This document shows, piece by piece, positions 24,493-32,986 of a stretch of 64,000 nt of DNA. Both the position numbers and the translations under genes were made by a program. The stretch spans positions 310,001 to 374,000 of the forward strand of contig NZ_JASZYE010000005.1 in NCBI RefSeq assembly GCF_030317145.1, read 5' to 3'. The stretch comes from Variovorax flavidus (GTDB lineage: Bacteria > Pseudomonadota > Gammaproteobacteria > Burkholderiales > Burkholderiaceae_C). The notes under the pieces are model-generated. The model had not been told where the DNA came from, did not search any database, and worked only from the letters and a program-made list of their open reading frames with translations. Position 1 is the stretch's first letter. Each line of letters starts with the position of its first letter.

Positions 24493-25887
24493 ATGCTGAA
24501 AATCATCTTCCTGGTCTTCATGGCCGGCGGCATTCCGGTCGCCATCGCCATGGCGGGCGCCTCGCTCGCCTACATCCTGTTGTCGAGCAGCCTGCCGCCC
24601 TTTGTCGTGATCCACCGCATGGTGAGCGGCATCGACAGCTTCCCGCTGCTGGCCGTGCCCTTCTTCATCCTCGCCGGCAACCTGATGAACAACGCCGGCA
24701 TCACAACGCGCATCTACAACTTCGCGCTGGCCCTGGTGGGCTGGATGAAGGGTGGACTCGGCCACGTCAACGTGCTGGGCTCGGTGATCTTCGCCGGCAT
24801 GAGCGGCACCGCGATCGCCGATGCGGCGGGTCTCGGCACGATCGAGATCAAGGCGATGAAGGAGCACGGCTACGAGACCGAATTCGCCGTCGGCGTGACG
24901 GCTGCCTCCGCCACGCTCGGCCCCATCATTCCGCCGAGCTTGCCTTTCGTGATCTACGGGATGATGGCCAATGTCTCGGTCGGCGCCCTTTTCCTCGCAG
25001 GGATCCTGCCGGGCGCGATGATGGCCATCCTCATGATGCTGACGGTCGCCTATTACGCGCACAAGAACAAGTGGGGCGGCGACGTCAAGTTCTCGAGCAC
25101 GCGGCTGTTCAAGGCGCTGAGCGAACTCGCCGTGGTGGTCGGCTGGCCGCTGCTGCTGTGGGTGGCCATCGACAAGTTCGGCGCGCCTGCGCAGCTGACC
25201 GTGTTCGCCGGCCTCGCGGCGCTCTTCGTGCTGGACAAGATCTTCACCTTCGAGGCGCTGCTGCCGATCATGACGCCGGTGCTGCTGATCGGCGGCATGA
25301 CCACTGGGCTCTTCACGCCGACCGAAGGCGCGATCGCCGCCTGCGTGTGGGCCATGATCCTCGGCTTCGCGTGGTACGGAACCTTGTCCTGGAAGATGTT
25401 CGTCAAAGTCTGCCTGGACACGATCGAAACCACTGCCACGGTGCTTTTCATCGTCGCAGCCGCGTCCATCTTCGGCTGGATGCTGACGGCGACCGGCGTC
25501 ACGGCGGACATCGCGGCCTGGGTGCTCGGCTTCACGGATCAGGCCTGGGTGTTTCTGCTGCTGGCCAACCTGCTCATGCTGTTCGTCGGCTGCTTCCTGG
25601 AGCCGACCGCGGCCATCACGATCCTGGTGCCGATCCTGCTGCCGATCGCGACGCACCTCGGCATCGATCCGATCCACTTCGGGCTGGTGATGGTGCTGAA
25701 TCTCATGATCGGTCTGCTGCATCCGCCGATGGGCATGGTGCTCTTCGTGCTCGCGCGCGTGGCGGGCCTGAGCTTCGAGCGAACGACCATGGCGATCCTG
25801 CCGTGGCTGGTGCCGCTGCTGGTCAGTCTCGCGATCATCACCTACATGCCATCACTGGTACTGTGGTTGCCCAAAATGTTCTTCTGA
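24493..25887 (+). CDS. dctM: TRAP transporter large permease DctM
   Basis: 464-aa sodium-coupled permease with about 12 hydrophobic helices. Family landmarks: FFILAGNLMNNAGITTRI, VIFAGMSGTAIADAAGLGTIEIKAM, ATLGPIIPPSLPFVIYG and, in the second half, TPTEGAIAACVWAMI and PPMGMVLFV. It is some 35 residues longer than the common 425-430 aa; the extra length is around residues 190-260, in a region with additional hydrophobic segments. It uses the ion gradient to import the acid captured by DctP. The dehydratase gene follows after 34 bp, linking uptake to catabolism. Confidence 0.93.
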   Translation: MLKIIFLVFMAGGIPVAIAMAGASLAYILLSSSLPPFVVIHRMVSGIDSFPLLAVPFFILAGNLMNNAGITTRIYNFALALVGWMKGGLGHVNVLGSVIFAGMSGTAIADAAGLGTIEIKAMKEHGYETEFAVGVTAASATLGPIIPPSLPFVIYGMMANVSVGALFLAGILPGAMMAILMMLTVAYYAHKNKWGGDVKFSSTRLFKALSELAVVVGWPLLLWVAIDKFGAPAQLTVFAGLAALFVLDKIFTFEALLPIMTPVLLIGGMTTGLFTPTEGAIAACVWAMILGFAWYGTLSWKMFVKVCLDTIETTATVLFIVAAASIFGWMLTATGVTADIAAWVLGFTDQAWVFLLLANLLMLFVGCFLEPTAAITILVPILLPIATHLGIDPIHFGLVMVLNLMIGLLHPPMGMVLFVLARVAGLSFERTTMAILPWLVPLLVSLAIITYMPSLVLWLPKMFF

Positions 25888-25921
25888 GCGCACTGCCGCT
25901 TGGCACAACAAGGAACACACG

Positions 25922-27448
25922 ATGAATCCCTTTATCCGTCTTCACCCCGCCGACGACGTCGTGATCGCGCGCGGCCAACTGGTCGGCGGCACGCCGGTCG
26001 AGGGCGTCACCGCACGCGGGCTGATTCCGCCCGGCCACAAGATTGCCGTGCGCGCCATCGCGCAAGGCGAACCGGTGCGGCGCTACAACCAGATCATCGG
26101 CTTCGCGAGCAAGCCGATCGCACCGGGCGAGCACGTGCACACGCACAACCTCGACATGGGGCCGGACAAGGGCCATTTCGAACGCGACTACGCCTTCGGC
26201 GCCGATGTGAAGCCGGCGCCCGCGCGGCGCGAGGCGAGCTTCATGGGCATCCGCCGTGCCGACGGCCGCGTAGCGACGCGCAACTACATCGGCGTGCTGA
26301 CCAGCGTGAACTGCTCGGCCACGGCGGCGCGGGCCATCGCGGACCACTTCTCGCGCAAGACCAATCCTGCCGCGCTCGCGGACTATCCCAACGTCGACGG
26401 CGTGGTCGCGCTCACACATGGCACGGGCTGCGGCATGGACACGGGCGGCATGGGCATGGAGATCCTCGAACGCACGCTGACCGGCTATGCGACGCATGCG
26501 AACTTCGCGGCGGTGCTGGTGGTCGGCCTGGGCTGTGAGGCCAACCAGATCAACGCATGGCTCGCGACCGGCAACCTGAGCGAAGGCGAGAACTTCCGTG
26601 TCTTCAACATCCAGGACACTGGGGGCACGCGCAAGACTGTCGAGAAAGGCGTGGCGCTTATCAACGAAATGCTGCCGCGGGCCAATGCGGTGAAGCGCGA
26701 GCCTTGCAGCGCGGCGCACATCACCATCGGGCTGCAATGCGGCGGCTCGGATGGCTACTCCGGCATCAGTGCCAATCCCGCGTTGGGCGCGGCGGTCGAC
26801 TTGCTGGTCGCGCATGGCGGCACGGCGATCCTGTCGGAAACCCCCGAGGTCTACGGCGCCGAGCACCTTCTCACGCGGCGCGCCGTCAAGCGCGAGGTCG
26901 GAGAGAAACTGGTCGAACGCATCCGCTGGTGGGAGCACTACACCGCCATCAACGAAGGCGAGATGAACAACAACCCCTCGCCGGGCAACAAGGCAGGCGG
27001 GCTCACGACCATCCTCGAAAAGTCGCTCGGCGCGGTCGCCAAGGGCGGCACGAGCAACCTCGAAGCGGTGTATGAATACGCCGAGCCCGTGACGGCACAT
27101 GGCTTCGTCTACATGGACACGCCGGGCTATGACCCGGTGAGCGCCACCGGACAGGTCGCCGGCGGCGCGAACATGATCTGCTTCACCACCGGCCGCGGTT
27201 CCGCCTACGGCTGCGCCCCCTCGCCTTCACTGAAGCTCGCTACAAATTCCGCGCTCTGGCAGCGGCAGGAGGAGGACATGGACATCAACTGCGGCGAGAT
27301 CGTCGAAGGAACGGTGTCCATCCAGGAGATGGGGCAGCGCATCTTCGAGCTGGTTCTCGCCACGGCATCGGGCGAGCACTCGAAGAGTGAACAACACGGC
27401 TACGGCCAGAACGAATTCGTGCCGTGGCAAGTCGGCGCTGTCATGTGA
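25922..27448 (+). CDS. UxaA/GarD family sugar-acid dehydratase
   Basis: 508-aa dehydratase of the altronate/galactarate dehydratase family, full length with the N-terminal SAF domain (about residues 1-95, ending GEHVHTHNLDMG) joined to the catalytic part. Catalytic-domain landmarks: FMGIRRADGRVATRNYIGV, THGTGCGMDTGGMGME, GLGCEANQIN, LQCGGSDGYSGISANPALG and PGNKAGGLTTILEKSLG. These iron-dependent enzymes remove water from aldonates or aldarates to give 2-keto-3-deoxy acids. With the TRAP genes upstream and the SDR/FAH operon divergent, it probably makes the 2-keto-3-deoxy acid of this pathway. Substrate (altronate, galactarate, L-fuconate-like) is unresolved. Confidence 0.87.
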   Translation: MNPFIRLHPADDVVIARGQLVGGTPVEGVTARGLIPPGHKIAVRAIAQGEPVRRYNQIIGFASKPIAPGEHVHTHNLDMGPDKGHFERDYAFGADVKPAPARREASFMGIRRADGRVATRNYIGVLTSVNCSATAARAIADHFSRKTNPAALADYPNVDGVVALTHGTGCGMDTGGMGMEILERTLTGYATHANFAAVLVVGLGCEANQINAWLATGNLSEGENFRVFNIQDTGGTRKTVEKGVALINEMLPRANAVKREPCSAAHITIGLQCGGSDGYSGISANPALGAAVDLLVAHGGTAILSETPEVYGAEHLLTRRAVKREVGEKLVERIRWWEHYTAINEGEMNNNPSPGNKAGGLTTILEKSLGAVAKGGTSNLEAVYEYAEPVTAHGFVYMDTPGYDPVSATGQVAGGANMICFTTGRGSAYGCAPSPSLKLATNSALWQRQEEDMDINCGEIVEGTVSIQEMGQRIFELVLATASGEHSKSEQHGYGQNEFVPWQVGAVM

Positions 27449-27465
27449 GCCAAACAGGAAGCTTT

Positions 27466-28524
27466 ATGTCCCAGACCCTTCAAGCATCGACCTTGCGGAC
27501 GCAGGTCGCATCGATCATCCAAGCCGCCGGCAGCACACCGGCCGAAGCCGGACAGGTCGCGGCCAACCTCGTGCTCGCCAATCTCAGCGGCCATGATTCG
27601 CATGGGGTCGGCATGGTGCCGCGGTATGTGGATGCCGTGGTCGAAGGCGGGCTCAAGCCGAACGCCTCGGTCAAGGTCAATCTTGACGCCGGTGCCATGC
27701 TGGCGCTCGACGGCCAGCGCGGCTACGGGCAAATCGTCGGCGTGCAGGCGATGGAACTCGGCATAGCGCGCGCGAAGCAGCAAGGCAGCTGCATCCTCTC
27801 GCTAGCGAACGCGCATCACCTGGGGCGCATCGGGCACTTCGCGGAAATGGCGACGGCACAAGGGCTGGTGGCGATGCACTTCGTCAACGTGCTGTCGCGG
27901 CCGGTGGTTGCACCGTGGGGCGGTGGCGATGGCCGCTTCGGCACCAATCCCTGCTGCATCGGCGTGCCGCTCGCGGGCGCCGAGCCCTTCATCCTCGACT
28001 TCGCGACCAGTCGGGTTGCGCAGGGAAAGATGCGCGTGGCCTACAACAAGGGCGAGCGCGTGCCACCGGGCCACCTGATCGACGAGCACGGCGCTCCGAC
28101 CGATGATCCGGGCGTTGTCGTCGTCCCGCAGAGCAACGGCCTTTTCGGCGCACTCATGACCTTCGGTGAGCACAAGGGCTACGGCATGGCCGTGGCCTGC
28201 GAGTTGCTCGGCGGCGCGCTGACCGGCGGCGGCACCTGGCATCGCCCGGCCGATACGGCGCGCACCGTCCTCAACGGCATGCTGGCCGTGCTGATCGATC
28301 CAGCGAAGCTGGGCACGCAAGCCGCATTCGAGCAAGAGGCGCGAGCCTTCGTCGATTGGCTTCGCCAGAGTCCACCGGGCGCGGGCTTCGACGCCGTGCA
28401 GATCGCCGGCGAGCCCGAACGCAAGGCGCGCGCGGCGCGCGAGCGCAAGGGCATCTGGCTGGACGATGCAACCTGGGGCGAGATCGTCGAATCCGGCCGC
28501 AAGGTGGGGGTGTCGATCGCTTGA
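27466..28524 (+). CDS. Ldh family oxidoreductase (malate/L-lactate dehydrogenase 2 family)
   Basis: 352-aa NAD(P)-dependent oxidoreductase of the Ldh2/YbiC/YiaK family, unrelated to Rossmann malate dehydrogenases. The ATG at 27466 (MSQTLQAS) lies 17 bp after the dehydratase stop. Landmarks: SGHDSHGVGMVPRY with the catalytic His, ANAHHLGRIGHFAEMA, GTNPCCIGVPL, LDFATSRVAQGKMRVA and GEHKGYGMAVACELL. Members oxidise L-lactate, ureidoglycolate, 2,3-diketo-L-gulonate or sulfolactate. Here it could oxidise the lactate released by the FAH hydrolase or reduce a keto sugar acid. Last gene of the rightward operon. Confidence 0.88.
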   Translation: MSQTLQASTLRTQVASIIQAAGSTPAEAGQVAANLVLANLSGHDSHGVGMVPRYVDAVVEGGLKPNASVKVNLDAGAMLALDGQRGYGQIVGVQAMELGIARAKQQGSCILSLANAHHLGRIGHFAEMATAQGLVAMHFVNVLSRPVVAPWGGGDGRFGTNPCCIGVPLAGAEPFILDFATSRVAQGKMRVAYNKGERVPPGHLIDEHGAPTDDPGVVVVPQSNGLFGALMTFGEHKGYGMAVACELLGGALTGGGTWHRPADTARTVLNGMLAVLIDPAKLGTQAAFEQEARAFVDWLRQSPPGAGFDAVQIAGEPERKARAARERKGIWLDDATWGEIVESGRKVGVSIA

Positions 28525-28648
28525 TTGTTTCCAAACGGGTGACGCGGTTCTTCCAAATGCGAGGGTTTTTACTGATCGATTGGTCTCAAACTTCATCCCA
28601 CGGACCAGCAGGAAGCTGATCTGGGTGAACAGGGCACAGAGCGATGTG

Positions 28649-28670
28649 GCCACCCCAAAAGGGGGTTGGC
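28649..28670. terminator. Hairpin in the 198-bp gap after the Ldh2-family gene
   Basis: GCCACCCC-AAAA-GGGGGTTGGC forms a bulged stem with a 4-A loop. It lies 125 bp after the Ldh2-family stop and 53 bp before the next start. There is no U-tract, so it may be a leader structure of the small exported protein's mRNA rather than a true terminator. The rest of the 28525-28722 gap shows nothing I can name. Confidence 0.3.
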
Positions 28671-28722
28671 AACTCACCCCGAGACCGGTTCGAATCGTCC
28701 CAACGCATTGAAGGAAATTGAA

Positions 28723-29073
28723 ATGAAGACCTCGAAACTCATCGCTGCGGCCGCTCTCTCCGTCTTGGCCGCCGCGGGTGCACACGCCGAAACCTACGAA
28801 GGCGTGCACCCCCTGACCACCGCCAACAGCCGTGCCAACGTCAGCGCCGAAGCGACTGTGGCTGCACGCAGCGGCAACCCATACGGTGACGGCTCGGATG
28901 CCGGCGTGCAGACCGTGGCGTCGAACACCGACCGCGCCGCCGTCCGTGCACAAGCCGTGGCTGCAGCGCACAACCCGCTGCAAAGCCTCGACCGCCGCGC
29001 CTTCTACCGCGACCAGGTGCCGGCCGCCTACTACAAGCCGAAGGTTTCGGTGACGCGCCAAGCCGGCCTGTAA
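28723..29073 (+). CDS. Small exported protein of unknown function
   Basis: 116-aa secreted protein from the ATG at 28723, preceded by AAGGAAATTG. MKTSKLIAAAALSVLAAAGAHA is a clear signal peptide with cleavage before ETYEGVHPL. The mature part (about 94 residues) lacks Cys and is rich in Ala, Arg and Asn, with segments such as LTTANSRANVSAEA and NPLQSLDRRAFYRDQVP. I recall similar short exported proteins in Variovorax and relatives but no functional name. It stands alone and is closed by a strong terminator, which suggests good expression. Confidence 0.75.
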   Translation: MKTSKLIAAAALSVLAAAGAHAETYEGVHPLTTANSRANVSAEATVAARSGNPYGDGSDAGVQTVASNTDRAAVRAQAVAAAHNPLQSLDRRAFYRDQVPAAYYKPKVSVTRQAGL

Positions 29074-29091
29074 TCCATCCAGGGCATGCTG

Positions 29092-29128
29092 AAGGCCGGG
29101 TCCGCGAGTTGGCGGGCCCGGCCTTTTT
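29092..29128 (+). terminator. Rho-independent terminator after the small exported protein gene
   Basis: AAGGCCGGG-T-CCGC (29092-29105) pairs with GCGG-G-CCCGGCCTT (29112-29125) around a 6-nt loop and runs into TTTTT before C at 29129. It is the clearest intrinsic terminator in the window, 18 bp after the stop codon. The TAXI gene ends at 29131 on the other strand. Confidence 0.85.
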
Positions 29129-29130
29129 CA

Positions 29131-30513
29131 TCAGCGCCCTGCGGTCTTGCCCGGTGTGCCGCCGCTTTCGGCCTGCCGGTTCAACTGCGCGCGCACGTAG
29201 TCGACGTGCTGGCGCAAGGTGTAGACCCTGTCCGTGAAGTCGAGCGGAAACTTCGTATGGACAATCTCGCCTTCGATTCGATCGAGTTGCGCGAGGGCTT
29301 CGCGCCGTTCTTCGGCATCGAGCTTGCGCGACGCGAGGTCCTGCTCGAGAAATTTCAGTTCCCCGTAACGGCGGTACAGGCGACTCTGGCGCCGCCAGTT
29401 GAGCAATCCGGGCAGCAACCGGGCCAGCGGAACCAAGATGGCCGCCAAGGGAACCAGCAGCAGCAAGAGCCGCTGTACATAGTTCGCCGCCCAGAAAGGC
29501 AGGTAGCTTTGCAGGAAGGGGCGACCGTTCTTGAAATACCGCTCCGCCTCGGTCGACAGGGGGAAATCAGTTGCCCTCGGGCTCGGGAATTCGTCGGGCC
29601 GGTTGATCAGGCTGGGCTGCCTGTGCACCTGGCGCGCCGCCTCGAGCAGCAGATAGGCCAACGCCGGGTGAAGCTCATCTCGCACGACCAGGTTGGCGGT
29701 CGTCGCCAGCAGTTCGACGTCGCGGGGAGGCAGGTCGCGCTTCGGGTCGACCGAGCCACGCTTCAATATCACGGGCTGGAAGAACGGAAAGCGGCGCGAG
29801 AGCCCCTCGACATGGTCCAGCGAGGCGAGACGCGCCGCTCCGTCCGACAGAAGTCTTTGTACTGCCGGCGCCTGGGGCGCCGCAATGACGATGACCGCGT
29901 CGATCTGGTGGCTGTCGAGCATGTCCACGGCCGCCATCCCGCCTGCGCTCACGAAGGTGGTGCCGTCAGGTGCATTCCGCTGGCCGTCCGCGACCACGAC
30001 GCCGTAGATCGACAACAACTGGACGGCGACCTGGTAATTGCCGCTGCCCGGAACGCCGACCGCGATCCGTTTGCCCGCGAGTGCGCCCAGGCCCTTGGAT
30101 AGGTCGAGCGTGTGCGTGAAGATCCACACCGGCTCGAAGGACACGGTGGCCAGCGAGCGCAATGGCGTCGAATCGGGCGACGCATCGGGATCGAGTGCCA
30201 GCACGCCCGTGCCGCCCTGGACGAAGGCCACCGAGACCGAACCCTCATTCAGCCGCTGCAGGTTCTCGACGCCGCCGCTCGAAGGGCGCAACTCGAGCGC
30301 AATGCCGTTGGCACGAAGGATGTCCTGGTAGCGCTGCCCGAAGCGGTGGTAGGCGCCGTCCGCCACGCCGGTGCTCATGACCAACGTGCGCGGTGGCGTC
30401 GGGCTGACGTAGCGAACCACGACCCAGATCCCGGCCGTGAGGGCGGCAATCAGCGCCAGCCAGTACAACAGGCGACGACCGGTGGGCAGCGTTGGCAATG
30501 CCGGAGCCTTCAT
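29131..30513 (-). CDS. TAXI family TRAP transporter solute-binding protein, membrane-anchored
   Basis: 460-aa protein from the ATG at 30513 (MKAPALPTL); an upstream in-frame ATG at 30543 is possible. An N-terminal helix (LLYWLALIAALTAGIWVVV, about residues 16-34) precedes the TAXI receptor domain: LVMSTGVADGAYHRFGQ, SSGGVENLQRLNEG, VAFVQGGTGVL and IAVGVPGSGNYQVA. A second hydrophobic segment (LLLLLVPLAAILVPLARLL, about 345-365) is followed by a basic cytoplasmic tail with helical heptads. No DctQM-type permease lies nearby, so it may serve another transporter or act as a sensor. Family firm; topology inferred from hydrophobicity. Confidence 0.87.
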   Translation of the reverse strand: MKAPALPTLPTGRRLLYWLALIAALTAGIWVVVRYVSPTPPRTLVMSTGVADGAYHRFGQRYQDILRANGIALELRPSSGGVENLQRLNEGSVSVAFVQGGTGVLALDPDASPDSTPLRSLATVSFEPVWIFTHTLDLSKGLGALAGKRIAVGVPGSGNYQVAVQLLSIYGVVVADGQRNAPDGTTFVSAGGMAAVDMLDSHQIDAVIVIAAPQAPAVQRLLSDGAARLASLDHVEGLSRRFPFFQPVILKRGSVDPKRDLPPRDVELLATTANLVVRDELHPALAYLLLEAARQVHRQPSLINRPDEFPSPRATDFPLSTEAERYFKNGRPFLQSYLPFWAANYVQRLLLLLVPLAAILVPLARLLPGLLNWRRQSRLYRRYGELKFLEQDLASRKLDAEERREALAQLDRIEGEIVHTKFPLDFTDRVYTLRQHVDYVRAQLNRQAESGGTPGKTAGR

Positions 30514-30686
30514 GCTTGAACCTGAAGCGTCGAGATGATGCATTCTGCCTTCCGACCAGCATCGTCTTCGACCGGGTATCGCTGATGCGCCAGGGAAGTC
30601 AGCACCAACTGTTTCAATGTCGCAGCTACTGCGTCGTCGGCTTGAGCTATGGTCTTCGCAGCTACCCACTTTTCGAAGGAGTCGCC

Positions 30687-31100
30687 ATGACCCGATCTCA
30701 ATTTCGTTTCGCCCGTGTGGGCGCCGCTCTCGTTGTGCTCGCCGCAGGGTCGGTCCACGCCCAGGGCCTGGACATGCTGAAGGGACTTGGCGGCGGAGGC
30801 GGCTCGTCCGCGCTTGGCTCGATGTCTTCGGGCAGCCTCGGCAATGCCGCGGGCGTTCTCGAGTACTGCCTCAAGAACAACTACCTGAGCGGGGACGCCG
30901 CATCCTCGGTGAAGGACCAGCTCATGAGCAAGATCCCCGGAGGCAAGCCCGCATCGGACAGCGGCTATGTCGACGGCTCGCAGGGCATCCTGACCGGTAG
31001 CGACGGCAAGAAGATGGACCTGACCGGCGGCGGCTTGAAGCAGGAAATCACAAAGAGGGCCTGCGACTTCGTCCTCAAGCAAGGCAAGAGCATGATCTGA
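30687..31100 (+). CDS. DUF2501 domain-containing exported protein (YjjA-like)
   Basis: 137-aa exported protein; the signal peptide ends near AAGSVHAQ. A Gly/Ser-rich linker (LGGGGGSSALGSMSSGSL) leads to the DUF2501 core: AAGVLEYCLKNNYLSGDAAS, LMSKIPG, and LKQEITKRACDFVLKQGKSM. The two Cys (in EYCLKN and RACDFV) are conserved in the family and could form a disulfide. The ATG at 30687 has GAAGGAG upstream. It stands divergent from the TAXI gene (173-bp gap) and convergent with slmA. Function of the family is unknown. Confidence 0.88.
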   Translation: MTRSQFRFARVGAALVVLAAGSVHAQGLDMLKGLGGGGGSSALGSMSSGSLGNAAGVLEYCLKNNYLSGDAASSVKDQLMSKIPGGKPASDSGYVDGSQGILTGSDGKKMDLTGGGLKQEITKRACDFVLKQGKSMI

Positions 31101-31168
31101 CGCCAAGGGCACTGCCAGCGGACCGGTCCGACCGGCGGCGGCCGCAGGAGATGCCCCCGCCAGCAGCC

Positions 31169-31813
31169 TCAAAGCATCAGTGCGACCGCAGCGTCCAGGT
31201 GCTCTGAAGGGGCGCGGCGGAAGCCCGAACGGGCAAAGCGCTGCAGCCGCCCCACCACGAAGGCCGTCAACGCGGACGCCCTCACCTGCGCATCGACGCT
31301 CGGCGTGGCCGAACCGTCACCCGACGCAGCGTCGCGGAGGGCTTGTCGCAGGGTCGCCTCGATCTTGTCGAAGAACTGGTTCATGCGGCTCTGCAGCCGT
31401 TCGTTCTCGAAGACCAGTGCATCGCCGACCATCACGCGCGTCATGCCCGGATTCTTCTCGGCGAACTGGACCAGCATCGCGACGATGCGCGCCGCCTGCT
31501 CGTTCCCCGCGTCTTCGCGTTCGACGATCTGGTTGACGAGCGTGAACACGCTCTGCTCGATGAAGTCGATCAGGCCTTCGAACATCTGCGCCTTGCTGGC
31601 GAAATGCCGGTAGAGCGCGGCTTCGCTGACGTCGAGCCTGGCCGCCAGGGCCGCGGTCGTCACACGCTCGGCGCCAGGCTGCTCGAGCATGGCGGCCAGG
31701 GCCTGGAGGATCTGCACGCGCCGCTCGCCCGGCTTGGGGCGCTTGCGGGTCGGTACGGCCACCGGGTCTGAACTGATTGGCGCGTCGGAGGCGCTTTGCT
31801 CGTCGTTCTGCAT
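31169..31813 (-). CDS. slmA: Nucleoid occlusion factor SlmA
   Basis: 214-aa TetR-fold protein that binds DNA away from the replication terminus and blocks FtsZ assembly over the nucleoid. The ATG at 31813 (MQNDEQSASD) is chosen because upstream sequence lacks family similarity. After a polar, basic N-terminal tail (TRKRPKPGERRVQILQAL), the helix-turn-helix reads VTTAALAARLDVSEAALYRHFASKAQMFEGLI, the SlmA signature. C-terminal part has IVAMLVQFAEKNPGMTRVMVGDAL and LQSRMNQFFDKIE. In many Burkholderiales slmA sits beside argB; here galE is between them on the opposite strand. Confidence 0.92.
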   Translation of the reverse strand: MQNDEQSASDAPISSDPVAVPTRKRPKPGERRVQILQALAAMLEQPGAERVTTAALAARLDVSEAALYRHFASKAQMFEGLIDFIEQSVFTLVNQIVEREDAGNEQAARIVAMLVQFAEKNPGMTRVMVGDALVFENERLQSRMNQFFDKIEATLRQALRDAASGDGSATPSVDAQVRASALTAFVVGRLQRFARSGFRRAPSEHLDAAVALML

Positions 31814-31937
31814 GGGCGCGTGCAAAATGTAAAAAAATGATTCTCGCACACGCCAGTTAGCGCGCGCCAACCGGGCATGCCCTGCTTGTCGCGCAGAATC
31901 GACAGGTAGTTCCACGGGGGCGGCACGCCAACTAAGT

Positions 31938-32954
31938 ATGAGTCAGAACATTCTTGTGACCGGCGGGGCCGGATTCATCGGCAGTCACGCCTGCGTAGCG
32001 CTGGCGGCGGCCGGCTATACGCCGTTGATCCTGGATAACCTGGGCAACAGTGACATCCGCGTCCTGGAGCGGCTGGAACGCATCATCGGCACCAGGCCGC
32101 GCTTCATCGAGGGCGACGTGCGAGACCGGGCCTTGCTCGACAAGCTCTTTCGCGAGCAGCCGGTCGGCGGTGTCATCCATTTCGCAGGCCTCAAGGCGGT
32201 CGGCGACTCGGTCGCAGACCCGATCACCTACTACGACAACAACGTGCATGGCACTTTCGTGCTGGCCGCCGCCATGCAGGCGGCGGGCGTGCGCACATTG
32301 ATCTTCTCGTCCTCGGCGACCGTCTATGGCGACCCCGACCGCTCACCGATCCCGGAGGACGCGCCCTTGCGGCCGGCCAACCCCTACGGCCGATCGAAGC
32401 TCATGGTCGAAGAGGCGCTGGGTGACCTGCATCGCGCGCATCCAGCCTGGCGCATCGCGCTGCTGCGTTACTTCAACCCCGTCGGCGCGCACGAAAGCGG
32501 CCTGATCGGCGAACACCCGCAGGGCAAGCCGAACAACCTGATGCCTTTCGTGTCCCAAGTGGCGGTCGGCCTGCGCGACAAGCTCGCCGTGCACGGCGGC
32601 GACTACCCGACGCCGGACGGCACCGGCGTGCGTGACTACGTGCACGTCATGGACCTCGCCGAAGGCCATGTGGCCGCCCTGCGTCACGCAGAAAAACAGC
32701 CCGGACTGGTCACCCTCAACCTGGGAACCGGCCACGGCGCCTCGGTGCTGGACGTAGTCAAGGCCTTCGAACGCGCCAGCGGCCAGAGCATCGCCTACGA
32801 AATCGGCCCGCGCAGGCCCGGTGACGTCCCCGCCTACTGGGGTGACCCGACACTGGCGCAAGCCACATTGGGCTGGCGCGCGTCACGCGGCCTGGACCAG
32901 ATGTGCGCCGACAGTTGGCGCTGGCAACAGGCCAACCCCAACGGCTACACGTAG
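31938..32954 (+). CDS. galE: UDP-glucose 4-epimerase
   Basis: 338-aa extended SDR interconverting UDP-glucose and UDP-galactose. NAD loop VTGGAGFIGSHA at residues 6-17, FAGLKAVGDS, the Ser-Ser-Ala of FSSSATVYGD, and the catalytic Tyr-x-x-x-Lys in NPYGRSKLMVEE. C-terminal motifs RPGDVPAYWGDP and LGWRASRGL are typical of GalE. It supplies UDP-galactose for surface polysaccharides, and the glycosyltransferase locus starts about 1 kb further. It is divergent from slmA (124 bp between the two start codons); repeat copy C follows its 3' end. Confidence 0.94.
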   Translation: MSQNILVTGGAGFIGSHACVALAAAGYTPLILDNLGNSDIRVLERLERIIGTRPRFIEGDVRDRALLDKLFREQPVGGVIHFAGLKAVGDSVADPITYYDNNVHGTFVLAAAMQAAGVRTLIFSSSATVYGDPDRSPIPEDAPLRPANPYGRSKLMVEEALGDLHRAHPAWRIALLRYFNPVGAHESGLIGEHPQGKPNNLMPFVSQVAVGLRDKLAVHGGDYPTPDGTGVRDYVHVMDLAEGHVAALRHAEKQPGLVTLNLGTGHGASVLDVVKAFERASGQSIAYEIGPRRPGDVPAYWGDPTLAQATLGWRASRGLDQMCADSWRWQQANPNGYT

Positions 32955-32986
32955 CCCGAAGGGCAAGTGAAACGAAGCCCGTCCGC

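Noticed and set aside
22570..25722. A 1050-codon open frame on the minus strand across the TRAP genes
   Set aside because: It is antisense to dctP, dctQ and dctM, whose products are unmistakable. Composition (His/Arg/Asp/Gln-rich) is typical of a high-GC shadow frame, with no recognisable domain.
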